From: Arthrobacter sp. B3I4
GTDB lineage: Bacteria > Actinomycetota > Actinomycetes > Actinomycetales > Micrococcaceae
Length of the DNA: 64,000 bases
Assembly: GCF_030816855.1 (NCBI RefSeq)
Contig: NZ_JAUSYK010000001.1
Location: 3,472,001 to 3,536,000 of the forward strand
Reading direction: 5' to 3'
A model generated the notes under the pieces. That model was not told where the DNA came from. It saw nothing but the letters and a program-made list of their open reading frames with translations, and searched no databases. Every line of letters begins with the position of its first letter. Within the stretch, counting starts at the first letter, position 1. A program made the translations under genes and the position numbers. Of this stretch, positions 41,953 through 50,888 are shown piece by piece.

Positions 41953-41982
41953 TTGTCGTCCGACGCTCGGCGCCCCTAGTGT
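41953..41982 (+). promoter_or_regulatory. Possible promoter of the SAM-riboswitch operon
   Basis: TTGTCG at 41953-41958, 18-base spacer, TAGTGT at 41977-41982. Transcription would begin just before the aptamer. Confidence 0.4.
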
Positions 41983-41989
41983 CCTAGGT

Positions 41990-42121
41990 ACAGATCAAGA
42001 GTTCCAACATTGAGCCCTGGCTTGTTGGACGGCAACCCTCTTCGTGGCGGGGTGCCCCAGGTGAAGATCCGGCCGCACGCACAAGCGCTGCGGCAAGTAT
42101 CGAGCCCCGCCTAAGCGGGGC
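41990..42121 (+). promoter_or_regulatory. SAM-IV-like riboswitch with downstream hairpin
   Basis: GATC at 41993-41996 pairs with GATC at 42066-42069 (P1). CCAACA at 42004-42009 pairs with TGTTGG at 42023-42028 (P2). GGCAACCCTC with GCGGGGTGCC forms the conserved P3 block, followed by GGTGAAGATC. The order GAGT, CCAACA, GCCCTGGC, GGCAACCC, GGGGTGCCCC, GGTGAAGA matches the actinobacterial SAM-IV class of S-adenosylmethionine riboswitches. A hairpin GCCCCGC-CTAA-GCGGGGC at 42104-42121 follows but lacks a T-run, so control may act on translation or on a weak terminator. Confidence 0.8.
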
Positions 42122-42143
42122 GTCCTCGTGGACGGAATTTTCC

Positions 42144-42785
42144 ATGTCATATATCTGCCTGATCCTTTCCGGAGCCGCTCTCCTGATCAACGGCCTGGGC
42201 CTTCTGGGCCGTATCCCGGCCCGGGACAGCGGCGTCTTCAACATCGTCATCGGCCTGTTGCAGCTGCTGCTGGCCGTGTTCCTCGCTGCTGCCGCCGGCG
42301 GCGACGGCGGCCTCCTGCTGGGAGCTGCTGGCATCGTGCTTTTCGGCATCACCTACCTCTACGTCGGGCTGAACGCCGTGCTCAGCCTGGAGTCGGCCGG
42401 GGTGGGCTGGTTCTGCGCCCTGGTTGCCGTGCTGGCCGTCTTTTACTCCGCTGCCAACTTCGGCACAGATCCCTTCTTGTCGGTGCTCTGGCTGAGCTGG
42501 GCGGTCCTGTGGTTCCTGTTCTTCCTGATCCTGGCCGGCGGAAGGTCCTCGCTCTCGGCGTTCACCGGCTGGGCGGTCCTGCTTACCGGCCAACTCACGA
42601 CGACGGTACCGGCCCTGCTGGGGCTTTCCGGCGCGTGGCCGGCCGGGTGGCTCCCGGCGGTGGCCGCCGCCGTCGTCATCGCCGCCGCGTTCACTGCGGC
42701 CCTGGTCCTCAGCCGGTCCGCCGGTTCGCGGACCGCCGCGGACGCCGAGACCGCCCCAGCCGCCATCGAACCCGTTCCAGCGTAG
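42144..42785 (+). CDS. AmiS/UreI family membrane channel or transporter
   Basis: 213 residues, six to seven membrane helices. It matches AmiS/UreI (known for acetamide, urea and other short amides) in GIVLFGITYLYVGLNAVL, GWFCALVAVLAVFYS and WLSWAVLWFLFFLILA. A short hydrophilic tail ends the protein. ATG 42144 has only a weak ribosome binding site (ACGGA). No amidase or urease gene is near; instead a SAM riboswitch precedes it and a DszC/SfnB-like flavoprotein follows after 56 bases, so the substrate may be a small sulfur compound. That substrate is inference. Confidence 0.87.
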   Translation: MSYICLILSGAALLINGLGLLGRIPARDSGVFNIVIGLLQLLLAVFLAAAAGGDGGLLLGAAGIVLFGITYLYVGLNAVLSLESAGVGWFCALVAVLAVFYSAANFGTDPFLSVLWLSWAVLWFLFFLILAGGRSSLSAFTGWAVLLTGQLTTTVPALLGLSGAWPAGWLPAVAAAVVIAAAFTAALVLSRSAGSRTAADAETAPAAIEPVPA

Positions 42786-42841
42786 CCACGGCTCCACCCA
42801 ACACCCTCCAACACCCTCCAGCACCAACGAAAGGCAACTCC

Positions 42842-44089
42842 ATGTCATCAGTGACCACCGCCGTCCCCGAAGCCGACTACCAGACCCTCGCCAACCTGTT
42901 CCGTCCCATCTTCGCCCGCATCGCCGAAGGGGCCAGCGCCCGCGAGCAGGACCACCAGCTGCCGTTTGCCGAAATCAAGGAACTCACCGCGGCAGGCTTC
43001 GGCGCCCTCCGCGTTCCCGTGGCCGACGGCGGGTTCGGAGCGTCCCTGCCGCAGCTCTTCCGCCTGCTCACCGAACTCGCGGCCGCCGATTCCAACATCC
43101 CGCAGGCCCTGCGGGGGCACTTCGCCTTCGTCGAGGACCGGCTGGTCTCCACCGGAGCCCAGCGTGCCGTGTGGCTGGAACGCTTCGTCAAAGGCGAGAT
43201 CGCGGGCAACTCGTGGACCGAGGTGGGCACCGTCAAGATCGGCGACGTGATCACCAAGGTCAGCCCCGATCCCGGCAGCAGCACCGGCGGATTCCGGATC
43301 AGCGGCACGAAGTACTACTCCACGGGCAGCATCTTCGCGGACTGGATCGACACGTTCGCCCAGCGCACCGACAACAATGTCAAGGTGATCGCCGTCGTCA
43401 ATGCCCACCAGCCGGGCGTCACACACTCGGACGACTGGGACGGCTTCGGGCAGCGCACAACCGGATCGGGCACCAGCACGTTCACGGACGCCGCTGTTGA
43501 GGCCGGGAACGTCATCGATTTCGACACCCGCTTCAAGTACCAGACGGCGTTCTACCAGGCCGTGCTCTTGGCCGTGCTGGCCGGAAGCATCAAGGCCGCC
43601 GAGCGGGAGATCGCCGTCGAGGTCCGCAACCGGACCCGGATTTTCTCCCATGGCAACGCCGACTCTTTCGCTGCCGACTCGCAGATCCTGCAGGTGGTGG
43701 GCCAGGTCTCGGCCAAGGCCTACGCGGCTGAAGCCACCTTGGAGCGAGCCGCCCGGGCGCTGCAGGGAGCGTACGACGGCGCGTTCCTGGGCGACCTGGA
43801 AGAGGAAGAGCGCCTCAACGACCTGGCCGAACTGGAAACCGCCCAGGCTCAGATCATTCTGACGGAACTCGCCACCCGGGCCACCTCGGACATCTTCGAC
43901 GCCCTCGCCGCTTCCGGCACCAGCACCAAGAAGAACTTGGACCGGCACTGGCGCAACGCCCGCACAGCCGCGAGCCACAACCCTTGGGTCTTCAAGGCCC
44001 GGATCGTGGGCGACTACGCCGTGAACGGCACCACTCCGCCGCGCGTCTGGTCCATTGGTGCCGGTCCCAAGGCCGCCAGCGCAAAGTAG
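42842..44089 (+). CDS. Acyl-CoA dehydrogenase-fold flavin monooxygenase (DszC/SfnB-like)
   Basis: 415 residues, cytoplasmic. The acyl-CoA-dehydrogenase fold is recognisable: FAEIKELTAAGFGALRVPVADGGFGASLPQ, GNSWTEVG, GFRISGTKYYSTGSIFADWIDTFA and HWRNARTAASHNPWVFKARIVGDY. The ending RHWRNARTAASHNP is typical of the DszC/SfnB/dibenzothiophene-monooxygenase group, which uses reduced flavin to oxidise sulfur or nitrogen compounds, instead of true acyl-CoA dehydrogenases. It needs a separate FMN reductase, which is not encoded nearby. AAAGG at 42830-42834 precedes ATG 42842. Likely co-transcribed with the AmiS-like gene under SAM control. Confidence 0.88.
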   Translation: MSSVTTAVPEADYQTLANLFRPIFARIAEGASAREQDHQLPFAEIKELTAAGFGALRVPVADGGFGASLPQLFRLLTELAAADSNIPQALRGHFAFVEDRLVSTGAQRAVWLERFVKGEIAGNSWTEVGTVKIGDVITKVSPDPGSSTGGFRISGTKYYSTGSIFADWIDTFAQRTDNNVKVIAVVNAHQPGVTHSDDWDGFGQRTTGSGTSTFTDAAVEAGNVIDFDTRFKYQTAFYQAVLLAVLAGSIKAAEREIAVEVRNRTRIFSHGNADSFAADSQILQVVGQVSAKAYAAEATLERAARALQGAYDGAFLGDLEEEERLNDLAELETAQAQIILTELATRATSDIFDALAASGTSTKKNLDRHWRNARTAASHNPWVFKARIVGDYAVNGTTPPRVWSIGAGPKAASAK

Positions 44090-44143
44090 CCGGGCTGAGC
44101 GCGTTGCGCCGCTGACCCAGAAAGCACACCCGGGTTAAACAAA

Positions 44144-44173
44144 AGCAGGGCCCGTCCGAAGACGGGCCCTGCT
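44144..44173. terminator. Bidirectional terminator between the monooxygenase and csp genes
   Basis: AGCAGGGCCCGTC at 44144-44156 and its complement at 44161-44173 enclose a CGAA tetraloop; AAAA precedes the stem. Confidence 0.9.
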
Positions 44174-44204
44174 CTAAACCTAACGGTCCAGAAGCTCTAA
44201 AGAA

Positions 44205-44408
44205 TTAGAGGGACTGGATGTTGACGGCCTGGGGACCCTTGGGGCCCTGCTCGGTTTCGAAGGAGACCTTCTGGTTCTCTTCGAGGGAGCGGAAGCCGGA
44301 GGAAGCGATCGCGGAGTAGTGAGCGAAAACGTCCTGCGAGGAGTCATCGGGGGAAATGAAGCCGAAGCCCTTTTCAGCGTTAAACCATTTGACGGTACCA
44401 GTAGCCAT
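44205..44408 (-). CDS. cspA: Cold-shock protein (CspA family)
   Basis: 67 residues, a single cold-shock domain: [20 protein letters not shown] with RNP1, DVFAHYSAI with RNP2, and [13 protein letters not shown] at the end. It binds single-stranded RNA/DNA as an RNA chaperone. AAGGAC is located ten bases before the ATG. The 276-base stretch upstream (44409-44684) holds no gene and probably includes a long cold-shock 5' leader. Confidence 0.96.
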   Translation of the reverse strand: MATGTVKWFNAEKGFGFISPDDSSQDVFAHYSAIASSGFRSLEENQKVSFETEQGPKGPQAVNIQSL

Positions 44409-44684
44409 TATTTTTGTCCTTCGTGAAGGTGGAGGAAAAGTCCCGACTTTCGGGTCCTCCAGTGTGGGGTGCTCAAAACCGCTGCTTCAGAAGAACGCGG
44501 ACTTTCGACCGCGCGTACTGCCTGAACTACGAACTGCATAAACACAACAACAGGATCAACCCTACAGGAGATTTCCGAGGCGAATTACCACCGACGATTT
44601 TCGGACTACGACGGCGCCACAGGTTTCGTCCCAGCCCGACAAACCGCTTCAGCACTTCGCGGCGTTCCGTGAGACAAGGAACGC

Positions 44685-45980
44685 CTAACGGGAGACCGCC
44701 TGCCGGGGCCGGCGGGGCTCAGCGTGTTCGCGCGTGGTCGACCCCGTGCCATAAGAGTGGTCGCGCGAAGGGCCGCCGTCGTCGCTGGTGTCATTGACGG
44801 ACGACGACGGCGCGCCCGTCGTGGGGGCAACCTCCGGTCCCGCCGAGCGCTCCGCACGAGCACCGACCCTACGCTCGACAGCCCGTCCGGCGGCGACGGA
44901 CAGCCGCTGCGCCGGGCGCTCCACGAAACGGTAGAACAACACAGCGGCTGCGAACGAGGCTGCCCCGGAGACAGCGAGCGCCAGCGGCAGGGAAACTGAC
45001 CGCAGCAGGGTGACGCCGGCCAGAATGATGGGCAGGTGCACCAAGTAGAGACTGAAGGAGATCCGGCCCAGCCACTGCACGACGGCGGTGTCGCCGAGCT
45101 TCTTCGCCTGAGCCGTGAGGAGGAACACCAGGACGAGCAGTGTCGCGCCGACGGTTACGAGCGCTTCGACGCCCTTGACCGGCATCGCAGGGCTAAGCCA
45201 TTCCGCGTTGGCCAGGCCCAGGCCGACGGCGGTGACGGGCACCCAGACGAACCGCGGCCAGACCCGGGTGAGGTCGCGGATCCGGGTCCGCTCCACGCCG
45301 AGGATCGCGCCGACCGCAAAGATCGGCAGGTAGATCAGCCAGTCCACGTGCTGGACTGCACCCAGGCCGGCCAGACCCAGGACGAGTCCGAGTTTGAGGA
45401 GCCAGAACCGCCGCCAGCGGAGCGCGAGCAGAACGTAGAGCGGAAGCAACAGGGAGAACAGCACCTCCCACTTCAAAGTCCAGAGCGGGGTATTGATGGT
45501 GCTCGCGCTCAAGAACAGCAGCGCGTCCTTCGCAACCTGGCCCGTGTTCGGTGTGGTCACGTACATGTCCGCCCACGGGCTCTGCAGCGGTGATGCCGTG
45601 CGCGGAATGAGAGCGATCAGCGCGACCGCCATGGCCAGGGACGCCCACGCCGGCAGGTAGAGCCGGAGCAGACGCTTGGCGTAGTACGGCGCCCAGTTCC
45701 CTCCGGCGCGGGCCTTCGTAAACGGCAGGATAAGGACAAAACCAGACAGCACAAAGAACACATGGACCGCCGGAGTGCCGTTCCAGAGCAGGTGCAGCGG
45801 AGAGAACACCGCCCACATTCCGGCGCTGCTGAGGGCTGCGGACCGGTCGTCGGAAACCACACGCCCGATCGCGGGGAAGACGGAGAGCAGATGGCAGGCG
45901 ACCACCACCAGGGCGGCGATCCCGCGGAGGCCATCCAGCTGCGTGACTCGGGTTCCAGGCTGCTTCGGCATCAGCTCCAT
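44685..45980 (-). CDS. Acyltransferase family 3 membrane protein (OafA-like)
   Basis: 431 residues with about ten membrane helices. Family marks: QLDGLRGIAALVVVACHLLSV with the conserved Arg and His, VHVFFVLSGFVLILPF and SFSLYLVHLPIILAG. Such enzymes acetylate surface polysaccharides or secondary metabolites. The C-terminal 60 residues are hydrophilic. ATG 45980 and ATG 45971 are both possible starts; neither has an ideal Shine-Dalgarno. Confidence 0.92.
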   Translation of the reverse strand: MELMPKQPGTRVTQLDGLRGIAALVVVACHLLSVFPAIGRVVSDDRSAALSSAGMWAVFSPLHLLWNGTPAVHVFFVLSGFVLILPFTKARAGGNWAPYYAKRLLRLYLPAWASLAMAVALIALIPRTASPLQSPWADMYVTTPNTGQVAKDALLFLSASTINTPLWTLKWEVLFSLLLPLYVLLALRWRRFWLLKLGLVLGLAGLGAVQHVDWLIYLPIFAVGAILGVERTRIRDLTRVWPRFVWVPVTAVGLGLANAEWLSPAMPVKGVEALVTVGATLLVLVFLLTAQAKKLGDTAVVQWLGRISFSLYLVHLPIILAGVTLLRSVSLPLALAVSGAASFAAAVLFYRFVERPAQRLSVAAGRAVERRVGARAERSAGPEVAPTTGAPSSSVNDTSDDGGPSRDHSYGTGSTTREHAEPRRPRQAVSR

Positions 45981-46141
45981 GTTACCAGTTCGTTACATTC
46001 GGGTGGGGGGCAAGACTGAATCCTCACTCTCTGGACAGCCCGCGGGGAAGGAGTCAACAATGGGCCAGCGGGTGGTGTTGGGGCTTCTGCGCACCGGCCA
46101 GAGTGCTGCGGCCCGGCTGTTTCGAGCGTCCAAGGCGGGAT

Positions 46142-47329
46142 ATGAAGGCTGTGGTGGTGGGCGCGGGCATTGCGGGTCTGGTTGCGGCCCGCCAACTTGG
46201 TCTGGCCGGCTGGGACGTGGAGATCCTAGAGAAGTCCGCCACTCCCCGGCCCGATGGTTACATGATGGACTTCTTCGGCCCGGGAGTGGGGGCGCGGAAA
46301 AGATTGGCCTCTACCCGCGGCTCGCTTCCGTGGCGTACCACGTCGAGGCGGCCGAGTATGTCGATCCGGCAGGACGCCCCAGGGCGAGTCTCGACTACGA
46401 CCGGTTTGCCCGGCTTGCCGGCGGGAAGGTCTTGAGTCTGCTGCGTCCAGACATGGAGCGGGCGTCCCTCGCCGCCCTCGACGACGTGCCCACCCGGCCG
46501 AATACGGGTCCGCTACGGGGCGCCGGTATCCCACGTAGCAAGCGGTGACGACGGCGTGCGGGTCGCCGTTGCGGGCGCGCACGCAGTGACGCTGGCCGCG
46601 GACGTCCTCATCGGCGCTGACGGTATCCACTCCACCGTGCGAACCGAGGTGTTCGGCCCCGAAGAGGAGTACCTGCGCCCCCTGGGTATGCGGGCCGCGG
46701 CGTTCATCGTGACGGAACCGGACCTGAACCGGCGGTTCCGGAACCGGTTCATCCTCACCGACAGCATCCACCGGACAGCCGGACTCTACAGCCTCCGATC
46801 GGACGAAATGGCGGCCTTCATGGTCTACCGGGAGGACCCGGGTGAAACACCGCCCGAGCGGTCTGAGACGACGCGGGAACGGCTGCGCCGGGAGTTCGTC
46901 GGACTCGGACAGGCCATCGACCGGCTGCTGGAACTGTGCCCCGAGCACCCGTACGACGACGTTGTCGCTCAGATTGTCATGCCGGACTGGCACAAGGGGC
47001 GAACCGTTCTCGTGGGGGACGCCTGCGGGGCCGTGTCGCTCCTCGCGGGCCAGGGCGGCTCGCTCGCCATCGCCGGCGCCGCGCTCCTGGGTGACATCCT
47101 TGGGCCCGCGGCCTCGCCCGAGGGGATTGTGCCAGCCCTTACCGAATTCCAGCGGCGATTCAGACCCGTGGTCGAGGAGGCCCAGGCCGCCGGGAGGCGC
47201 GCCGCCTCGTCATTCCTGCCCGCCAACCGGACCCAGCGCTTCCTGCGCCGGTGGATCATACGCGCCAGCCATGCGCCGGGCATCGACCGGCTCGTGGCCC
47301 GCCAAATCGTGGGCAGAATCGCAAAGTAG
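46142..47329 (+). pseudogene. FAD-dependent monooxygenase with two frameshifts
   Basis: The product of about 395 residues is split over frames. The start MKAVVVGAGIAGLVAARQLG is the FAD-binding GxGxxG motif. Near 46285-46300 the reading frame shifts by loss of one base (VGA to EKIGLYPRLASVAYH), and near 46492-46500 it shifts back (VPTR to RIRVRYGAPVSHVASGDD). The remainder holds VLIGADGIHSTVR and GDACGAVSLLAGQGGSLAIAGA, the second and third FAD motifs of the PHBH/TetX-like class A monooxygenases. AAGGCGGGA precedes ATG 46142. Either a pseudogene or two local sequencing errors; the compensating pair suggests the latter is possible. An in-frame ATG at 46060 with GAAGGAG opens the middle frame but encodes nothing recognisable. 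Confidence 0.8.
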
Positions 47330-47497
47330 CCCCGGCCGGTACCCTTCGCCAGGGATGCCCCCAGTTGAGCGTTTACGACGCCCGGCCCGGGCCGTCCGAA
47401 CGGCACGCCAACAGCCGCTGACAGCAACCTTGAGATTCGTACGAGCGGATGCCCTCGTGTGCAGCGATGCCGTCCGGTTTCGGCCGGCTAGAGCCGG

Positions 47498-48346
47498 CTA
47501 TAGGCAGCTGGGCTGGTAGGCCGGATCGGCGGGGCCGGAGGCCTGGCCCAAGGCGTTCGTCACCAGCTGGTGCACCACCGGGTCGTTGGGCGCCTGGTCA
47601 TGTTCGATGACGTCGGCCGGGCACTTGTCCTGGATGGTGATGTTGGTGACCTGCCGGGCCGAGCCGTTGAGGAACTGGCTGTTGTAGGGAATGACCACCT
47701 CATCGTGGACCGTGGATATGACGGTGTAGGACGGTCCTGCGACGGTGTCGCCGATGGAGTTGAGCTGCTGCATGAACGCCGACCCGGCCTGCTGGTCGGC
47801 GCAGGCGGCACAGCCGGCAGCGGTGTAGTCGGGAGGCGGGACGAATCCCGGCGGCGGGACGATCACTCCTTTTGTGCCGTGGTTGGACGGCGCGATCCCC
47901 ACGAGGTGGTGGACATACTTCGCTCCGCCCAGGAAGTCCATGTAGTAGCGAGGCATCATGCCGCCCTGGCTGTGGCCTACCAGGTCCACTTTCTTGGCGC
48001 CGGTGGCCGCGCGTACCGCGTCCACGAAGGGGGCCAGTTCCTGCGCGGATTTAGCCACCGGGGCGGTGGCGTACACGCCGTTCGTCTCGCCGTAGTTGAG
48101 GGCGAATACGCAGTACCCGGAGCTCTTCAGGACCGGCGACAGCGTGGACCAGTTCTTCACCATGCTTTCGAAGGTCCCGGGCACCAGGATCACCGGGTAG
48201 GGGTGCTCGGCTGAGGGTTTGCAGGTCCAGTCGTTGGCTCCGGGCGGGGCCACGTCCAGGGTGCCGGCCTGGGCGGGGGCCGCAGCCAGGGATGCTGCGA
48301 GGACGGCGGCGGCCGCGATGGACAGGGTTCTGGTGAGCAGTGACAT
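47498..48346 (-). CDS. Secreted lipase/esterase (Lipase_2-like alpha/beta hydrolase)
   Basis: 282 residues. A signal peptide (LSIAAAAVLAASLAAAPAQA) is followed by an alpha/beta-hydrolase: YPVILVPGTFESMVKNW with the oxyanion region, VDLVGHSQGGMMPRYYM with the nucleophile Ser, VHDEVVIPYNSQ with the Asp and EHDQAPNDP with the His. Four Cys in the body suggest disulfides. Relatives are extracellular triacylglycerol lipases of actinobacteria. AGAGG precedes ATG 48346. Confidence 0.92.
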   Translation of the reverse strand: MSLLTRTLSIAAAAVLAASLAAAPAQAGTLDVAPPGANDWTCKPSAEHPYPVILVPGTFESMVKNWSTLSPVLKSSGYCVFALNYGETNGVYATAPVAKSAQELAPFVDAVRAATGAKKVDLVGHSQGGMMPRYYMDFLGGAKYVHHLVGIAPSNHGTKGVIVPPPGFVPPPDYTAAGCAACADQQAGSAFMQQLNSIGDTVAGPSYTVISTVHDEVVIPYNSQFLNGSARQVTNITIQDKCPADVIEHDQAPNDPVVHQLVTNALGQASGPADPAYQPSCL

Positions 48347-48824
48347 GGCAACCTCTTTGTTCGCGTGTCAACGGGTGGGACCAGCCGCGGCTGCCGGTCC
48401 TTCCGGCCGGTCGAGCCTGCGCCGCGGTGTAAAAATGCTAGGCAGATTCGGGACCGGAGGGCGGTGGCTGCACAAACGTGCGCGGAATCGCCTCTCCTTT
48501 GAGAGGCTGGTCCACAAGGGTCCAATGGCCCCATCTCTGGGTGTTGTTACTGGTCAGTAGCTGTTTGCAACGCCGATCTTGATCCGAGGCAGCAGCAGCA
48601 GGTGCACAAACGTTCATCACCGAACCGGGCGGCCGAGTTGCGGTAGACCTCCGCCACCGTGGATCCGTTCCCTCATCATCACGTGGCCGCCTTCCCACTG
48701 TTGGTCAGTCCGGCGGGCGAGTACGATGCTGCCGGAGAGAGGGCCAGCTGCACACGTCGAACTGACAGGACCATCTGGCGACCGCTTTCTCCCCGCGCCG
48801 CCGGGCGGGCTGTAAGGAGGGCCG
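48347..48824. other. Intergenic stretch without a supported gene
   Basis: 478 bases between the divergent lipase and the small membrane protein. Open frames here have no ribosome binding sites or domain patterns. It should contain both promoters; I see no RNA gene, repeat or clear hairpin. Confidence 0.5.
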
Positions 48825-49178
48825 ATGTTGATGATTTTCCCTGCAATCGGGATCCTGCTGTTGATTGCATTCCTGTTCGCCGCTTTTGTCTTTTGCGGCA
48901 TCCTTTGGACGCTGTTCAGGCTGGCACTCTCGTTGGCGGGCATCCCGCCGCGGCTCGCCGGAGGAAAGAGCCCGCCGGCGGCCGCCCTGGGTGCACCCTG
49001 GAGCGGCCCCCAAGTCCGCAGACCGGTGCCCTCAATCCGGCCTTCCGCCCCGCCTCCGACCGGAGTCACAGCGGAATCCACAATGTGGCCCAAGTGGAAT
49101 GCGGCGCACCGGAGCTACACGGACCGTGAAAAGTCACTGTGGCAGGAGCAGTTCGACGCCCTGAACTCCGGAGGGTAG
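48825..49178 (+). CDS. Small membrane protein with soluble C-terminal tail
   Basis: 117 residues. One long N-terminal hydrophobic segment (MLMIFPAIGILLLIAFLFAA and onward, perhaps two helices) is followed by a Pro/Ala-rich linker and a hydrophilic tail (WPKWNAAHRSYTDREKSLWQEQFDAL). AAGGAGG at 48814-48820 gives a strong start at ATG 48825. Unknown function. Confidence 0.75.
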   Translation: MLMIFPAIGILLLIAFLFAAFVFCGILWTLFRLALSLAGIPPRLAGGKSPPAAALGAPWSGPQVRRPVPSIRPSAPPPTGVTAESTMWPKWNAAHRSYTDREKSLWQEQFDALNSGG

Positions 49179-49248
49179 GCGGCCACGGCGGAGGGCGGAG
49201 CGCGTTCCGGTCTCCCCCACAACACGGCATACGAGCGGAGGAACACGA

Positions 49249-49644
49249 ATGGAAATGCCCAAGGCGTCCGACGCCGACAAGGAACACTTCCGCTCGGTGA
49301 TGCCCGACCACCCCGACGTCGTCGTCAAGCCGATGTTCGGCAATCTCGGAGCGTTCGTCAACGGCAACATGTTCGCCGGCCTGTTCGGGCCCACTATCGG
49401 CGTCAAGCTGGGCCCGGAGGACAAGAAGACGCTTGAGGGCAGCGAGCGCACTGTCCCGTTCGGCCCGACCGAACGGCCCATGGGCGGCTACACCGGACTG
49501 CCGGAGATCTGGAACGGCGAGGGCGACGGCGACGACGCGCGGGCCAAGGCTTGGGTAGAGAAGGCCTTCGAGTACATAGCGGGACTACCGCCAAAAGCAC
49601 CCAAACCGCCGAGGGGTTCAAAAACCAAAGCCGGCCAAGAGTAG
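49249..49644 (+). CDS. TfoX/Sxy N-terminal domain protein
   Basis: 131 residues. The TfoX_N pattern is visible: VVVKPMFGNLGAFVNGNMFAGLFGPTIGVKLG and PMGGYTGLPEIW, then a Lys/Pro-rich tail. In gamma-proteobacteria TfoX controls competence, but stand-alone TfoX_N proteins in actinobacteria have no known role. GGAGGAA precedes ATG 49249. Confidence 0.88.
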   Translation: MEMPKASDADKEHFRSVMPDHPDVVVKPMFGNLGAFVNGNMFAGLFGPTIGVKLGPEDKKTLEGSERTVPFGPTERPMGGYTGLPEIWNGEGDGDDARAKAWVEKAFEYIAGLPPKAPKPPRGSKTKAGQE

Positions 49645-49653
49645 CGGCGAGGG

Positions 49654-50847
49654 TCAAAGTTCCGGAATGCAGGGCCCGCCGCCCAGAACAGCCAGCCCGG
49701 CGCGGTCCCCTTCGGCAAAACCCAGGACCCCGCTGTTCTCGGCATTCATCAACTGCGTCGGATCGTCGACATGGTCCAGCCCGACGACGTGGCCCAGTTC
49801 GTGCATGATGATCGCGCGCACCTGCATCGGCCCATTGGGGCGCTGCATAATTGTCGACAGGTCCGGAGCATCAAGCACCACCTGCCCGGTAATGAACGCC
49901 GAGCGACGGTCGGAAGCCTCGGCCCGGGCGCTGCCGCCGAAGCCCGCTACTTTGCCCTCGAGACGCGGGCTCTGCGCCGGCGTCGACCAAGCGATCAGCA
50001 CCGGTGCCCAGCGGTTGCCGTAACGGTCTGGCTGGTACGGCTTGCGCTGGTCGCCCGGGGCCTCGGCGGTCGTGCCGTCGCTGACGAACCGCAGCCCAGT
50101 TGCCGCTGAAACCTCCGCCACGGCCTGCCGGATCAGCTCTTCCCCGCCGGCGGGCGCGTTCTCGGGCCTGACAGCGTAGTGGATGGGGCGGCATGGATCG
50201 TAGGCGACGAAAGGCTGGGACAGGTCGGAAACGGGCTGCAGGACAAACGCCTTGGACGGGGAGGCTGCCGGCGGCAGCCCGAGGGGCGCCCTTGCCGCCT
50301 CAACCCCAGGCGGGGGCGCGGTAGCGCCGGGGAGGTACGGCCGGAACGGCTCCACGACGAACCGGTCAATCAACGCCGGGCTGAAATACAGGACTACGAC
50401 GACCGCAATGCTGATCACTGCGGAAAAGGGCATGCCCATCAGTCGGCGCCTACCGTAGCCGCCTTTTCGGCGCACTGAGCGGGGCGTTGTCCTGCCCTTC
50501 TTCGGGGTGGCAGGCTCGGACCTCCAAGGGGCAGGCTCCTGAAGCTTTCCGAGAGCTTCATCAATCGCCCACTGTGGAATGCGCCCGCTCGGCGAACGGC
50601 GCACCCCGGGCGGCAATTCGCCGCCGGACCATTGGCTCCGACTTGGATCGAAACTGCCCCGGCTCCCCCCACTTGAATTCAACTTCGTCCCCCTCGACGC
50701 CAAAGGCCGTTCCTGAACCGAGACCCAGCATAAGGCGCCGCACCCACGAGGCCGCCCCGTTCCGCGGAGGAAAATCCACTGGATGGAGCAATCCACATCT
50801 GGGTGTCCTCCGAATTGCTGGCATAAGAACGGGACCGGCCGGACCAT
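49654..50847 (-). CDS. Matrixin-like zinc metalloprotease with one membrane anchor
   Basis: About 397 residues. The C-terminal domain has IIMHELGHVVGLDHVDDPTQLMN, the HExxHxxGxxH zinc motif followed by the Met-turn of metzincins. One membrane helix (FSAVISIAVVVVLYFSP, mid-protein) separates a cytoplasmic Arg/Pro-rich part from the outside protease domain. The start is uncertain: ATG 50847 has AAGGAG six bases upstream, but its first 50 residues look non-coding and the start would be only 41 bases from the divergent gene at 50889; TTG 50703 is an alternative. Substrate unknown. Confidence 0.85.
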   Translation of the reverse strand: MVRPVPFLCQQFGGHPDVDCSIQWIFLRGTGRPRGCGALCWVSVQERPLASRGTKLNSSGGSRGSFDPSRSQWSGGELPPGVRRSPSGRIPQWAIDEALGKLQEPAPWRSEPATPKKGRTTPRSVRRKGGYGRRRLMGMPFSAVISIAVVVVLYFSPALIDRFVVEPFRPYLPGATAPPPGVEAARAPLGLPPAASPSKAFVLQPVSDLSQPFVAYDPCRPIHYAVRPENAPAGGEELIRQAVAEVSAATGLRFVSDGTTAEAPGDQRKPYQPDRYGNRWAPVLIAWSTPAQSPRLEGKVAGFGGSARAEASDRRSAFITGQVVLDAPDLSTIMQRPNGPMQVRAIIMHELGHVVGLDHVDDPTQLMNAENSGVLGFAEGDRAGLAVLGGGPCIPEL

Positions 50848-50888
50848 CGGCCGCTCCTTCACCGCAAACCCGTACTAAGGAGTCAGCC

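Noticed and set aside
42104..42121. Hairpin after the SAM riboswitch as a canonical intrinsic terminator
   Set aside because: The stem is good but the following bases are GTCCTCGTGG, with no T-run, so I describe it only as a hairpin of uncertain role.
42128..42785. Open frame from 42128 running through the AmiS-like gene into the monooxygenase gene
   Set aside because: In this frame the first 220 codons are Arg/Pro-rich noise; the AmiS frame and ATG 42842 are far better supported.
46060..46548. Separate gene starting at ATG 46060 with a GAAGGAG site
   Set aside because: Its first 75 codons have no family resemblance and overlap the clear FAD-binding start of the monooxygenase; the later part is monooxygenase sequence in a shifted frame.
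48438..48698. Short open frames in the lipase upstream region
   Set aside because: No ribosome binding site, biased Arg/Pro composition and no hydrophobic or domain pattern.
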